A stretch of DNA of 64,000 nt, taken from NCBI RefSeq assembly GCF_950295315.1, contig NC_080179.1, positions 74,319,261-74,383,260 on the forward strand. The letters are read 5' to 3'. Numbering within the stretch: the stretch's first letter is position 1; each line of letters opens with the position of its first letter. This DNA comes from Erinaceus europaeus (lineage: Eukaryota; Chordata; Mammalia; Eulipotyphla; Erinaceidae). A program made the translations under genes and the position numbers. Shown piece after piece: positions 1-10,497 of the stretch. Below the pieces are notes generated by a model that saw only the letters and a list, made by a program, of their open reading frames with translations, was not told where the DNA came from and did no database searches.

Positions 1-32
1 TCTCTCACGCTCTATTGTAAAAAAAAAAAAAA

Positions 33-358
33 GGGGGTGGTGGTGACACACCTAGCGAAGTGCACATATTACCTTGCACAAGGACCCAGATTTGAGTCCC
101 AGCTCCCTACCTGCAGGGGAACACTTCACGAGCAGTGAAGCAGGTCTGCAGGTGTCTGTCTTTCTCTCCCTTTTGCTATCTCCCCCTCCTCTCTCAATTT
201 CTCCCTTTCTTAAGACAAATTAAAAAAAAAAGGAAAAAATAGCCACCAGAAGTAGTAGATTCCAGCAATAACCCTGATGGTTGCTGGGGAAAAAAAAAAA
301 GAATAAAAAGGCCACCAGGAGCAGTGGAGTCGTGCAGGTTTCCAGCCCCAGGGATAAC
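33..358 (+). mobile_element. SINE-A with 3' module
   Basis: tRNA-derived SINE. The head GGGGGTGGTGGTGACACACC is followed by the B-box-like AGATTTGAGTCCC, CTACCTGCAGGGG and GTGAAGCAGGTCTGCAGGTG, then an A-rich tail. Two copies of the GGCCACCAGGAGCAGTGG-type module follow, near 240 and 310, each after an A-rich stretch. Confidence 0.8.
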
Positions 359-672
359 TGGTTACAAACCAAATAGACGAGGACACAAAGGGAGATGGTA
401 TGAGGACTTGGGGGTGTGTGGGCATCTGCAGCCCAGGCTGTGGGCCTGGGACTCACAGGTCCCTCACACTCAACACTGGAAGTCGCCAGGGACAACTCAG
501 CTCAGGGCCTGAGGGACAGGCCTGGGGGACAGCAGGCCCACTGGACAGCTTGTGGGAAGATGGCTGCACGTGGTCCAGCCTCCTGACTCGACTGCGCTTC
601 CTGCCAGAACCTCATCCCCGTGGGCCCTCTGGAAGGGTCCAGGTGGGTCCTCTCAGATCTACTGCTGCAGAA
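359..672. other. Unique DNA, no gene seen
   Basis: No repeat family recognised and no open frame with protein-like content. Short open frames here have no recognisable domain. Confidence 0.5.
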
Positions 673-885
673 AGGGGGGGCAGGTGGTGAAGCACCAGGT
701 CAGGTGCACACACTACAGTGCTCAAGGATCCAGGTTCAAGTCCTTGCTCTCTACCTGCAGGTGGAGGAAGAGGGGAGGCAGGACTGCAGTTTTCTCTCTG
801 TCTCTTTCTCCCTCTGTTTCTCCCTCTTACCTCCCAATTTCTCTCTGTCTCTACCCAAAAATAAATAAATAAAAATAGGTTTTTA
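673..885 (+). mobile_element. SINE-A
   Basis: Diverged copy: CAGGTGGTGAAGCACCAGGT head, AAGGATCCAGGTTCAAGTCC B-box region, CTACCTGCAGGTGGAGG, C/T-rich segment and AAAAATAAATAAATAAAAAT tail. It abuts the A/T-rich end of the next, inverted Rep-R copy. Confidence 0.75.
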
Positions 886-892
886 TTTTTAT

Positions 893-1226
893 TTTTTTTA
901 AATTTATTTATTTAAAAAAGGAGACATTAACAAAACCATAGGATAGGAGGGGTACAACTCCACACAATTCCCACCACCAGATCTCTGTATCCCATCCCCT
1001 CCCCTGACAGCTTTCCTATTCTTTATCCCTCTGGGAGTATGGACCCAAGGTCATTGTGGGATGCAGAAGGTGGAAGGTCTGGCTTCTGTAATTGCTTCCC
1101 CGCTGAACATGGGTGTTGGCAGGTGGATCCATACTCCCAGCCTGTCTCTCTCTTTCCCTACTGGGGAAGGGCTCTGGGGAAGCGGGGCTCCAGGACACAT
1201 TGGTGGGGAGATTTTTTTTAAAGGAA
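893..1226 (-). mobile_element. Rep-R retroposon 3' end
   Basis: Read on the minus strand this ends ...GTGGAGTTGTACCCCTCCTA and an A/T-rich tail. It is close to the copies at 37,082 and 60,385: each carries CCACCTTCTGCATCCCACAA, a statement-like ACTCCCAGAGGGATAAAGAA and TTCTGGTGGTGGGAA in the same order. The 5' end is truncated. I cannot say whether the family is an L1 3' end or a separate non-autonomous retroposon. Confidence 0.7.
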
Positions 1227-1345
1227 GTTTCATGGCAGGTGGCACAGTGAACACAACGTCAGACTCTCAAGCGTGAGGTCTTGGGTTTAATCCCTAGTAT
1301 TGCATGTGCCGGAGTGATGCTCCGTCTCTCTTTCCCCCTTCTATC
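1227..1345 (+). mobile_element. SINE-C, 3' truncated
   Basis: Shows GGCAGGTGGCACAGTGAACA, then CAGACTCTCAAGCGTGAGGT, TTTAATCCCTAGTATTGCAT and CCGGAGTGATGCTCCGTCTC, in the order of the better copy at 23,800. Confidence 0.75.
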
Positions 1346-1395
1346 CGCCCATCCTCTCTCCTCCTCTCCCCTCCCCATCCTTCCCCTTCCCCCAC

Positions 1396-1536
1396 ATGGA
1401 GACACAGAGGCAGAGGGGGAAAGTGAAAGATACCGCAGCCCAGAAGCTTCCTCCAGTGCGGCGGGGGCTGGGCTCAAACCTGGGTCACACACATGGCAAA
1501 GCTGTGTTCTATCCAGGTGAGCTATTTCGCAGACCC
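1396..1536 (-). mobile_element. SINE-E
   Basis: The minus strand reads AATAGCTCACCTGGATAGAA, GACCCAGGTTTGAGCCCAGC and GGAGGAAGCTTC before a C/T-rich end: the tRNA-like head, B box and body of SINE-E. Confidence 0.75.
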
Positions 1537-1654
1537 TTTTTCTCATTAACTAAGTAAATTAATCTTTTAATTATTATTATTATTATTATTTTAGAAAAGA
1601 GCCAGCAGTGTTTGGTGAGGGTGCAGTATGTGATGACTGTGTCTCAGAGGCCTG

Positions 1655-2020
1655 AAGGCAGGCAGGCAGGCAGACAGGAAGACAGGCAGACAGGCAGGCA
1701 GACAGACAGGCAGACAGGCAGGCAGGCAGGCAGACAGGCAGGCAGGCAGGCAGGCAGACAGGAAGACAGAAAGACAGGCAGGCAGACAGACAGGTAGGCA
1801 GGCAGGCAGACAGGCAGACAGGCAGACAGGCAGACAGGCAGGCAGGCAGACAGGAAGACAGACAGGCAGAGAGGCAGGCAGACAGGAAGACAGGCAGACA
1901 GGCAGGCAGACAGACAGGCAGACAGGCAGGCAGGCAGGCAGACAGGCAGGCAGACAGGAAGACAGAAAGACAGGCAGGCAGACAGACAGGTAGGCAGGCA
2001 GGCAGACAGGCAGACAGGCA

Positions 2021-2053
<33 letters not shown>

Positions 2054-2132
2054 ACAGGTAGACAGGCAGACAGGCAGGCAGGTAGGCAGGCAGGCAGGCA
2101 AGAAGGCAGACAGGAAGACAGGCAGACAGGCA

Positions 2133-2169
<37 letters not shown>

Positions 2170-2516
2170 ACAGGCAGACAGGCAGGCAGGCAGGCAGTCA
2201 GGCAGGCAGACAGGCAGGCAGACAGGCAGGCAGGCAGACAGGCAGGCAGGTAGACAGGCAGGCAGACAGGCAGGCAGGCAGGCAGGCAGACAGGCAGGCA
2301 GGCAGGCAGGCAGGCAGACAGGCAGACAGGCAGACAGGCAGGCAGGCAGGCAGACAGGCAGACAGGCAGGCAGGCAGGCAGGCAGGCAGACAGGAAGACA
2401 GGCAGGCAGACAGGCAGGCAGGCAGACAGGCAGGCAGGCAGGCAGGCAGACAGGCAGGCAGACAGGCAGACAGGCAGGCAGGCAGGCAGGCAGACAGGTA
2501 GGCAGGCAGGCAGGCA

Positions 2517-2549
<33 letters not shown>

Positions 2550-2556
2550 ACAGGCA

Positions 2557-2633
<77 letters not shown>

Positions 2634-2672
2634 ACAGGCAGGCAGACAGGCAGGCAGGCAGGCAGGCAGGCA

Positions 2673-2745
<73 letters not shown>

Positions 2746-2788
2746 ACAGGCAGGCAGACAGGCAGGCAGACAGGCAGGCAGACAGGCA

Positions 2789-2825
<37 letters not shown>

Positions 2826-2831
2826 ACAGGT

Positions 2832-2873
<42 letters not shown>

Positions 2874-2912
2874 ACAGGCAGGCAGGCAGGCAGGCAGGCA
2901 GACAGGCAGGCA
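1655..2912. repeat. GGCA/GACA tetranucleotide array, ~1.26 kb
   Basis: Almost uninterrupted 4-bp units, mostly GGCA with interspersed GACA, and rarer GGTA, GGAA and AAGA variants. The minus strand gives long stop-free frames of Cys-Leu-Pro-Ala type in all phases. That follows from a 4-bp period, because every frame reads the same 12-bp cycle, and it does not indicate a protein. A variant pattern starting at 1761 recurs at 1957, showing a ~196-bp higher-order duplication. Confidence 0.97.
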
Positions 2913-2929
2913 CACTCCCCTGTGACTGT

Positions 2930-3189
2930 GTGTGTAGTTTGTGTGTGGGCGTGCCGCCCCCACCTCTCTCTGAGTCACATTGGCATGTGCCTGGGGACAG
3001 TGGCTCAGGGGCTCAGGGGCCACACAGCAGGAGTCTAGGCCACTTCTCGGGAGCATCTGGCCTGCCATCTGGCACCCCTCTGAGGCCCCCAGGGCTGCCA
3101 GCTCTGCTTCTGGTGACATCCTGCCTGGCTCATTTTTGTTGCCCTTGTCACCTGTACTACTCCACTATTTGTGATAACTGTTTATTTCC
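2930..3189. other. Unique DNA, no gene seen
   Basis: Non-repetitive sequence between the tetranucleotide array and a SINE. Nothing recognised. Confidence 0.5.
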
Positions 3190-3375
3190 TTTCCTCTAGG
3201 TAGAAGGTGAGAGACAGAGTAAAAGGAAGGGCACCTGTAACACTGATCCCCAACTTGTGAAGCCCCCCCCCCCCCCCCCCCCCCGCCGCAGATGTTCCCT
3301 TCTGGTGGCTGGGGCTCCAGCCTTTGTCCTCCTGCATGGTAACGTGTGTCCTCCACTGGTTGAACCACCTGCCGG
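3190..3375 (-). mobile_element. SINE-A interrupted by 22-bp poly-C
   Basis: The minus strand carries the ACCAGTGGAGGACACACGTT head region and GGAGCCCCAGCCACC, then the GAAGCAG-equivalent region. A run of 22 C at 3263-3284 sits where the SINE body has GGGGGA, i.e. an expanded G-run inside the element. Confidence 0.7.
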
Positions 3376-3774
3376 CACTCCCCGTCCTGGGTGGCTGTGC
3401 CCTCGGAGCCCAGGCTCCTTCCTGCAGTCTCCTTCATCCCTGTGCCAAGTCAGGGTCTGTTCTAGACAGACAGGAGACAGAAAACAAAGCCAAGTGGAGT
3501 CTCATCCCAGGTGAAGGGAATGCATCTATGTTCCGTGGTGGTACGTGCTCTGGGGAGAGCTCAGAGAGACATTCAGGGAGGGGACAGAGCAGGCAGCAAG
3601 GGGCTGAGGCTGGTCTGACCCAGGTACCAGCTGGCAGAAAACTGGAGCTCTTCTAGGCAGTGGGGAATCAGAGTGTGTCTAGGAAGTAGGATGGAGCATG
3701 GGCCACGGGCCTGTCTTCCCACTATGCCCAGGTGGATAGAGAACACTTGATGTCAGCCAGGACCTCTCTCTCTT
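3376..3774. other. Unique DNA, no gene seen
   Basis: No repeat recognised and no convincing coding signal. Confidence 0.5.
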
Positions 3775-3806
3775 AAAAACTATTTTCTTTATTTTATTTT
3801 AATGAA

Positions 3807-3843
<37 letters not shown>

Positions 3844-4262
3844 GAGAAAGACCAGAGCGCTACACAGCTCTGGCTTATGATGGAGCTGGGGACTGAGTTT
3901 GAGACCCTAGAGCCTCAGACATGAAAGTCTTTTTTTTTTTTTTTTCAAATATTTATTTATTCCCTTTTGTTGCCCTTGTTATTTTACTGTTGTAGTTATT
4001 ATTGATGTCATTGTTGTTGGATAGGACAGAGAGAAATGGAGAGAGGAGGGGAAGACAGAGAGGGGGGAGAGAAAGACAGACACCTGTGGACCTGCTTCAC
4101 CGCCTGTGAAGCGACTCCCCTGCAGGTGGGGAGCCGGGGACTCGAACCCGGATTCTTATGCCGGTCCTTGCGCTTTGCACCGCCTGCGCTTAACCCGCTG
4201 CACTACCGCCTGACCCCCGATGAAAGTCTTGTGTCATCATTATGCTGACTCACCAGGGCCTC
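3775..4262 (-). mobile_element. SINE-D, split by a SINE-B
   Basis: The minus strand of 3775-3930 has the ACCATAAGCCAGAGCTG-type body and CTGAGGCTCTAGGGTCTCAA. The head remainder lies at 4231-4262 after the inserted SINE-B. A GA-rich run (about 3808-3850) marks the C/T segment of the element. Confidence 0.8.
3931..4219 (-). mobile_element. SINE-B with 11-bp TSD
   Basis: Full-length minus-strand copy: ACCGGCATAAG near the head, GGCTCCCCACCTGCAGGGGA, GTCGCTTCACAGGCGGTGAA and a CAATAATAACTACAAC-type tail. The TSD ATGAAAGTCTT at 3921-3931 and 4220-4230 fixes the insertion inside an older SINE-D. Confidence 0.93.
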
Positions 4263-4734
4263 TCCCTGCAGACTCATGACTATCTGATCAGGTGCTGCTG
4301 TTGAGGAAGTAGGCTCAGATGACTTTCCAAAGGTCGTGTGTGTGGCCTGATACTAAGATCTGTTGGCTTCAGCACTGATCCCTGTCCCTCTCTGTCCCCC
4401 GTGACCTGCCTCTGTCACCCACCCCTCTCTAGACATGTGACGCTTCAGGTACTGCTGATGTCTGAGGTCTTGGAGCCTTGGGAAGGAATGATCAAGTGCA
4501 CACCAGCACTTGCCTGACGTGGTCCCTTGACTCCAGCTGGCTGAGCAGCAGGTGGTGACTGGGAGCTGTGCGGCTCACAGAGCAGAGCCCAGGGAACTCC
4601 AGGCAGTCTCCAACCAGGCCGGCAGGGAGCAGAGTAGTGCCCCCATCAGCCTCCTTTTGTCCAGCCCTGTCATGGGGGGGACCAGCTGGGGCTACACACC
4701 CTGGCAGCAACTCATTTTAATACCCTTCCAATTA
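4263..4734. other. Unique DNA, no gene seen
   Basis: No repeat or coding signature recognised. Confidence 0.5.
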
Positions 4735-4856
4735 TGTTGTTAAAGACAGAGAGGCAGAGAAAGAAAGAGTGCCAAAGCTTCCTTCAATGTGGCGGGGGTC
4801 AGGCTCGAACCTGGGTCACACAGAGCCTCTTTCCAAGTGAGTCATTTTTGCTGCCT
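4735..4856 (-). mobile_element. SINE-E
   Basis: The minus strand contains GACTCACTTGGAAAGAGGCT, GTGTGACCCAGGTTCGAGCC and CATTGAAGGAAGCTTTGGCA, diagnostic for this family here. Confidence 0.8.
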
Positions 4857-6285
4857 GGAAGCAATTTTCATCTGCAAAGTGATTCTGAATCCACAGCCCC
4901 TGGGCCACAACTCTTGGAAAATGTCAACCGGGAGGAACATGTTCGCCCTTCCCCCAGGTCACTCAGGCCCTTCCCTGCAAGTACCCACATGGCCGGCCTT
5001 GGCATTCTTCCTTCCTAAGAGCTCTGCATGGACACTCTGCAGGCTGACTGAGCACCCAGCCTGCTCAGGCCACAGTGCTCCATGATTCCTTGGCCTTGAA
5101 GGCAGCCTTGCGTCCCCAGAAAGCCTCTGGGGGTGGCAGGGGCCCTCCCCCAACACCGTGCACCGCCCCTGCAGATGGTGATGGGAATGGGCGTTGTCAG
5201 CTGCAGGAGAGAGAGCACATTATGAATGAGTCCACTCCAGACCGCTTTTAAGAGGAGGAAATCGATTCGAGCTTCCTGGCACTGTTGCTCCCTTACCTGA
5301 CCTTCTGCTCCTCTCCTGCTTCCTTCCCAGAAGGGGCTGTCCCTTTCTCTGAACCTCCCTGGGGCCCCCAGGGGAGGCAGGCTGGGGGCTTAGCTGGAGA
5401 GACATCCTGGGACCCATCCACTGCACCGCCTGGCTTGGGTCCTCTGCAGTCAGGGCCAGGGTCAGAGTTCGGGGCAAGGCCAGGGTCGGAATTGGGGTCA
5501 GGGTTAGATCAGGGCCAGGGCCAGCCTGGCCTCTGCTACTGTCACTGGGGTGCACTCAGCCTGTGGGCACATGGGGCATTGCCCCAGACCTCCACTAGAC
5601 ACACAGAGAAACTGAGGCTTAGGGAGGGAAAGTGGTCCCCGAAGACTTGAACCTGGCAAAATCTGCAGGCTGAGCTCTGTGCGTCGGATCCCAGAGCGCA
5701 GGTCATGGGGGCTAGGGGCTTGAACCCAGCTTTCATGGGGAGCTCTCTTACTCCCACTGGGCCCCCTTTTTGCCCCTGAAGGAGTACCTGAGTCCCTTGT
5801 CCCCTTTCCTTCTTCCTGCCAGGGACGGGCAGCACACAGGCGTTCCCTTGGCCTGCAGCTGGGCTGAGCAAACAATCCAGGTGTTGAGCAGATTTCTGTT
5901 CCCCTTCCTAGCTCCCTCCTGTAAGCCAGGCCACCCATTCCTTCATCTCTCCTTTCTGCCTGGAAAGCACTTTCACAGAGGCCCCTCCTCCCTCCTGAGC
6001 GTATGAGTCAGCAAAGCAAAAGGCCAAGGGCACATGGGGATGGGCACAGGGTTTCAGTGGTGCCACCCACCACGCAAAGGGCCCGAGATACCAGCTTTCC
6101 ACCTGCAGGCCTCAGTTTCCCTCACTGAGGTGGTTCTGGCTGCAGCTCTGGGGACTGGGGGCAGGTGGGAGTCCTGCGCACCAACTCTGCTCCTTCCCAG
6201 ACTGGCAACCTGGAGACCCTGTGTCTGGGCCTTCTCATGACCGACCAGTCTCGGTGGCTGCCTCCCCTGGAGCATGGCAGGGACT
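4857..6285. other. Mostly unique DNA with a MIR relic
   Basis: No host gene supported. 5460-5520 has a degenerate run of GGGTC/GGGCCAGG motifs. A second possible MIR trace, reverse orientation, is CCTCAGTTTCCCTCA near 6108-6125. Confidence 0.5.
5590..5690 (+). mobile_element. MIR-like fragment
   Basis: GAGAAACTGAGGCTTAGGGA, then GACTTGAACCTGGCAAAATC and GGCTGAGCTCTGTG, follow the order of the MIR core (the ...GAAACTGAGGC...GAACC... pattern known from mammalian genomes). Short and diverged. Confidence 0.5.
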
Positions 6286-6539
6286 GGGAGGACCATACTG
6301 GAAAAGGGAGGACTATGCTGGGGGAGGGAGGAGCATACTGGAAAAGGGAGGAGCATGCTGGGGAGGGAGGAGCATACTGGGGAGGGAGGGAGGACTATGC
6401 TGGGGGAGGGAGGACCATACTGGAAAAGGGAGGACCATGCTGGGGAGGGAGGATCATGCTGGGGAGGGAGGACCATGCTGGGGGAGGGAAGACCATATTG
6501 GAAAGGGAGGACCACTCTGGGGAGGGAGGAGCATGCTGG
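6286..6539. repeat. Minisatellite, 19-20-bp unit
   Basis: About 13 tandem units of GGGAGGACCATGCTGGGGGA type, with GACCAT/GACTAT/GAGCAT and CTGGAAAA/CTGGGGA alternatives and unit lengths of 18-20 bp. Strongly purine-rich on the plus strand. Confidence 0.93.
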
Positions 6540-6616
6540 CATTTATCTGGGAAATGCAGTGGGTTGGAGAGTGTGTGACGGATGAGGCAGCTTCTGGCTT
6601 CTGTCTGGGACCCTGC

Positions 6617-7512
6617 CAGCACCCAGCATCCAGCACCTGGCATCCAGCACCCGGCATCCAGCACTCGGCATCCAGCACCTGGCATCCAGCACCCGGCATC
6701 CAGCACTCGGCATCCAGCACTCGGCATCCAGCACCTGGCATCCAGCACCAGGCATCCAGCACCCGGCATCCAGCACCCAGCATCCAGCACCTGGCATCCA
6801 GCACCCGGCATCCAGCACCTGGCATCCAGCACTCGGCATCCAGCACTCGGCATCCAGCACCTGGCATCCAGCACTCGGCATCCAGCACCCGGCATCCAGC
6901 ACCCGGCATCCAGCACCCGGGCATCCAGCACCCGGCACCCAGCACCCGGCATCCAGCACTCGGCATCCAGCACCCGGCATCCAGCACCCAGCATCTAGCA
7001 CCTGGGCATCCAGCACCCGGCATCCAGCACCCGGCATCCAGCACCCGGCATCCAGCACCCGGCATCTAGCACCTGGGCATATAGCACCTGGCATCCAGCA
7101 CCCGGCATCCAGCACTCGGCATCCAGCACCCGGCATCCAGCACTCGGCATCCAGCACCCGGCATCCAGCACCCGGCACCCAGCACCCGGCATCCAGCACC
7201 CGGCATCCAGCACCCGGCATCTAGCACCTGGGCATCCAGCACCTGGCATCCAGCACCCGGCATCCAGCACTCGGCATCCAGCACCCGGCATCCAGCACCC
7301 AGCATCCAGCACCTGGGCATCCAGCACCTTGCATCCAGCACCCGGCATCCAGCACCCAGCACCCAGCACCCAGCATCCAGCACCTGGGCATCCAGCACCT
7401 TGCATCCAGCACCCGGCATCCAGCACCCAGCACCCAGCATCCAGCATCCAGCACCCAGCATCCAGCATCCAGCATCCAGCACCTGGCATCCAGCACCCAG
7501 CACCCAGCACCA
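6617..7512. repeat. Minisatellite, 14-bp unit, ~64 units
   Basis: Tandem CAGCACCCGGCATC units. The commonest variants change CCCGGC to CCTGGC or CCCAGC, the two transitions expected from CpG deamination. CTCGGC is also common. Some units gain one G (CACCTGGGCATC, 15 bp). A ~70-bp block is duplicated near 7305-7440. Long open frames on both strands arise because 14 bp is not a multiple of 3, so each frame cycles through 42 bp. Confidence 0.96.
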
Positions 7513-7999
7513 CTGGAGCAGCCCCAGGGTGGACAGGAGCACACGTGCACAGCTGGCCCGAGGGACGACATTCATCACGTCTCTCAGCAAGGCCTTAGAC
7601 ACGAGTGAGTGTCAGCCTAGATGCTGCCTATTCACTCGACCTTCATGCCGTCAGCAAGCAAGGGGCTGGGGGGAATTGGAGTCTGGTCTTCAGACACTGG
7701 ACCTGTGCCCAGGACTGTGTTTCCGTCCCAGGCCTGCCCGGACCCTGCACTCCGCACCACATCCTGTCACCATCTGCTTTCCGGGGCCTTCGTAGCACTG
7801 GGCCTGGCTTTGGTCTCTGCACCTTCTGTCTGTTTACAGAGCAGAAGCACAAGCCTGGATATGATCTTGTAGCCTGCTCTGAACTCAAGTCTCATGACCA
7901 GCATTTTATTGGGCTGATTCATGTGTTTGATAAGTATTTTATTATTTTTATAATGTTATTAATATTTTAAAGTATTAAAACATTTACTATCTTTTATTT
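7513..7999. other. Unique DNA, no gene seen
   Basis: No recognised repeat except an A/T-rich end after 7930 that may belong to the following SINE tail. Confidence 0.5.
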
Positions 8000-8175
8000 C
8001 TTTTTAATTATGATAGAGACATAGAGAAACTGGGAGAAAGATGGGGAGAGAGAGAAAAAGAGAGAGACACCTGCAGCCCTGCTTTACTGTTGTGAACCTT
8101 CCCCCTTGAGGTGGGGACTGGGGGCTTGAACCTGTGTCCTTGCTCATGGTAACATGAGTGCTTTACTGGTTATCC
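8000..8175 (-). mobile_element. SINE-A
   Basis: The minus strand shows ACCATGAGCAAGGACACAGG, TTCAAGCCCCCAGTCCCCAC, CTCAAGGGGG and CAGGGCTGCAGGTGTC, then a C/T-rich segment. Confidence 0.85.
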
Positions 8176-8194
8176 CTCTTCCCTCTCTCTCTCT

Positions 8195-8283
8195 CTCCCT
8201 GCATGATGGAGGTCAGTCTTAAACCTGGGCCATGCACATGACAAAGCAATGTGCCACCATCCAGGTGAGCTATTCTGTTAAAA
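8195..8283 (-). mobile_element. SINE-E, partial
   Basis: The minus strand has AATAGCTCACCTGGATGGTG, GCACATTGCTTTGTCATGTG and GCCCAGGTTTAAGACTGACC, i.e. head and B box only. Confidence 0.75.
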
Positions 8284-9239
8284 ATCTTTTTAATGGCTGT
8301 GATTGCCCGAATGTAGACTCTAAGTAAGCGCTTTGGAGTCGCATAAATAATGCCGTAGGATCTCTCTCTCTTGCAGGTAGTGGCTGCTGCCTGCAGGGGA
8401 CTGTGTGTTTGAGTCTCTGCTTTGTCTAAGCCAACCCCCTGGCCCTACCTAAGGAAATGGGTGCAACGCAGCGCCAGCCCTACACTCTGGAGAGACGTTC
8501 CTAATGGGTAAACATGCCCGCTTCCCTAAATGAATCCAATCCATTTCTCTCCCATACATATTTCATGGGCTTCCTCTCACAGTAATTTAATTATCACCGT
8601 TGTTAGTGTTAATGTCCTGGTTGGTACAGCTCCGCTCCCCTGAACCCCAGAGTCTGAAGCTGTCACTGCCAATGCTGCTGAGCTCTAGGGAGGACCCAGA
8701 GTATGGGAGCGTCTCTATGGCAACGGGGCACACTAATACTTCCCAGTGATCTATTGCTTCAATCCAGAGGGTTCCATGAGTCTTGCCAACTTGAATAAAT
8801 AAGTCTCAATAACATCCTGGTGAGATTGATATGATTCTGTCCATTTTACTGATGGATAAGCAGCAAATGGATGATGTGTGTGTGCGTTCGTTTAAGCACC
8901 TGGCCTGGAGAGGCACTTCCAGAGGTGAGAAAGGCAGTGATGATGAAATGCAGGCTGAGTGCCACCTTGGTGACTAACATCCCTGCTGGGAGGCCGGGTC
9001 AAATCCCACAGGGAACATCGGGGCCAGTGGGATAGCGACAGGCCAAAGACCCCTGGCTGTGTGCCACCTGCAGTTTCCAGCGATGGGGTCAGAGCCAGCC
9101 CTGCTGGTATCTCCATTCTCCCAAAGGAACTGCCGCACTGGACTCTGTCAGAGGGAGCCCCAGGACTCCTGTCTGGTGGGGAGAGTGCTCCCCTCTTGGC
9201 CATCTCCAGGGGTTCCTTTTACTTCTAGCATTCTGTTTC
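8284..9239. other. Unique DNA with a short MIR-like trace
   Basis: No gene supported. 8832-8870 contains ATTCTGTCCATTTTACTGAT, resembling the CATTTTACAGATGAGG core of MIR. Too short to be certain. Confidence 0.45.
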
Positions 9240-9427
9240 TTTTTCTTTTAATAAATATTTTTTATTGTTGTTTATAGTATCTGACAAGACTGTAGGAATA
9301 CAGTGTATAGTTCCATGTACCACATTCACCACCAAAGTTCTGGATCCCACCCTCTGCCTTCCCAAAGTGTTTCTTCCACCATTGTTCTCACAAGTCTTAC
9401 AGTTTGTTTGCGTCTGTTTTGTTTGCA

Positions 9428-9458
<31 letters not shown>

Positions 9459-9481
9459 CTTCTTCTTCTTCTTCTTCTTCT

Positions 9482-9513
<32 letters not shown>

Positions 9514-9780
9514 CAAGTTCATGTGAATCGGATCTTTAGAGTAAAACCATCTGGTAGTTGTCTTTCATCTCTTTCCTTATTTTGCTAAGCACAATCACCT
9601 CCAGTTCCATCCATTTTGTCCCAAAGGACACAATATCACCTTTTTGATTTCAGAGTAGTATTCCATAACTTCTTTAGCCAGTCATATGATGATGGACATT
9701 TAGGCTGCTTTTACTCTTTGGCTGTTGTGAATAATGTAGCTATGAGCACAGGGTGGCACTTGGTGTGTTTCTGTCGTGGT
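9240..9780 (-). mobile_element. Old L1 3' end
   Basis: The plus strand reads as an inverted L1 3'UTR/ORF2 end: TTTTTATTGTTGTTTATAGT, CAGTGTATAGTTCCATGTAC, CTCCAGTTCCATCCATTTTG and GAGTAGTATTCCATAACTTC, then TGGCTGTTGTGAATAATGTA. More diverged than the L1 copies at 33-41 kb. A CTT array and poly-T split it. Confidence 0.85.
9429..9483. repeat. (CTT)n microsatellite
   Basis: About 18 uninterrupted TTC units followed by CTCTCTCT and a ~20-bp T run. Lies within the old L1 3' end. Confidence 0.97.
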
Positions 9781-9965
9781 CATTCAGTGCCCCCTTTCTC
9801 ACCTTGACTCCTGCATTTTGATCTCTGCAGCTGCTCTAGTCTCCAGCTGCCCATCTCTTCCCCCCCCCCCAGCCTAGTCCAGTGGGTCCTTGGTCTAGTT
9901 CCTCACCCAGCCTTCTTCCTTCTAGGTGAAGGCTTTGTGGTGGAGGTGGGTAGCTGATATCCACC

Positions 9966-10252
9966 CCCCTTTTTAAATTTTTTAATTTCCTTTTGTTGCC
10001 CTTGCTATTTTATTGTTGTAGTTATTATTGTTCTTGTTGTTGATGTCACTGTTGGATAGGACAGAGAGAAATGGAGAGAGGAGGGGAAGACAGAGAGGGG
10101 GAGAGAAAGACAGACACCTGTGGACCTGCTTCACCGCCTGTGAAGCGACTCCCCTGCAGGTGGGGAGACGGGGGCTCGAACCGGGATCCTGACACCGGGC
10201 CCTGCGCTGTGCGCCATGTGCGCTTAACCCGCTGCGTTACCGCCCGACTCCC
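9966..10252 (-). mobile_element. SINE-B, full length
   Basis: The minus strand runs from GGGAGTCGGGCGGTAACGCA through GCTCCCCACCTGCAGGGGAG, TCGCTTCACAGGCGGTGAAG and TCTCTGTCCTATCCAACAGT to the CAATAAAATAGCAAGGGCAA tail. The A-box-like and B-box-like segments are well preserved, suggesting a young copy. Confidence 0.93.
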
Positions 10253-10309
10253 GGGTTGGTCCATTTTTTTCCTTTTTGCCACTTGAGTTTGTCAGTGGGC
10301 TTCGAGTCT

Positions 10310-10478
10310 GCATGGCCAGAGAGACTGAAAAAAAGGAGAGACACTGCAGCATGACTCCACCACTCTTGAAGCTCTTCCCTGCTGCAAGTGCTTCCATGGC
10401 GTGGTCTGGGTTCGAACCTGGGTCTTCAAGAACGGTAACTTGTGCACTCCATTAGATGAGCCACTTGCTACCCCGACC
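10310..10478 (-). mobile_element. SINE-A, diverged
   Basis: The minus strand keeps AAGTTACCGTTCTTGAAGAC, CCAGGTTCGAACCCAGACCA and a CAGCAGGGAAGAGCTTCAAG body. Confidence 0.7.
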
Positions 10479-10497
10479 CCCCAACCCCCTTTTTTTA

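Noticed and set aside
1591..3119. 440-491-codon minus-strand open frames rich in Cys-Leu-Pro-Ala
   Set aside because: They are generated by a 4-bp tandem array: all frames read the same 12-bp cycle, and stops cannot arise without unit mutation. No protein evidence.
6395..7602. Open frames of up to 282 codons across the 14-bp minisatellite on both strands
   Set aside because: Period-14 DNA gives a 42-bp coding cycle in every frame, and ends fall where the array ends. Low complexity, no start context or domain.
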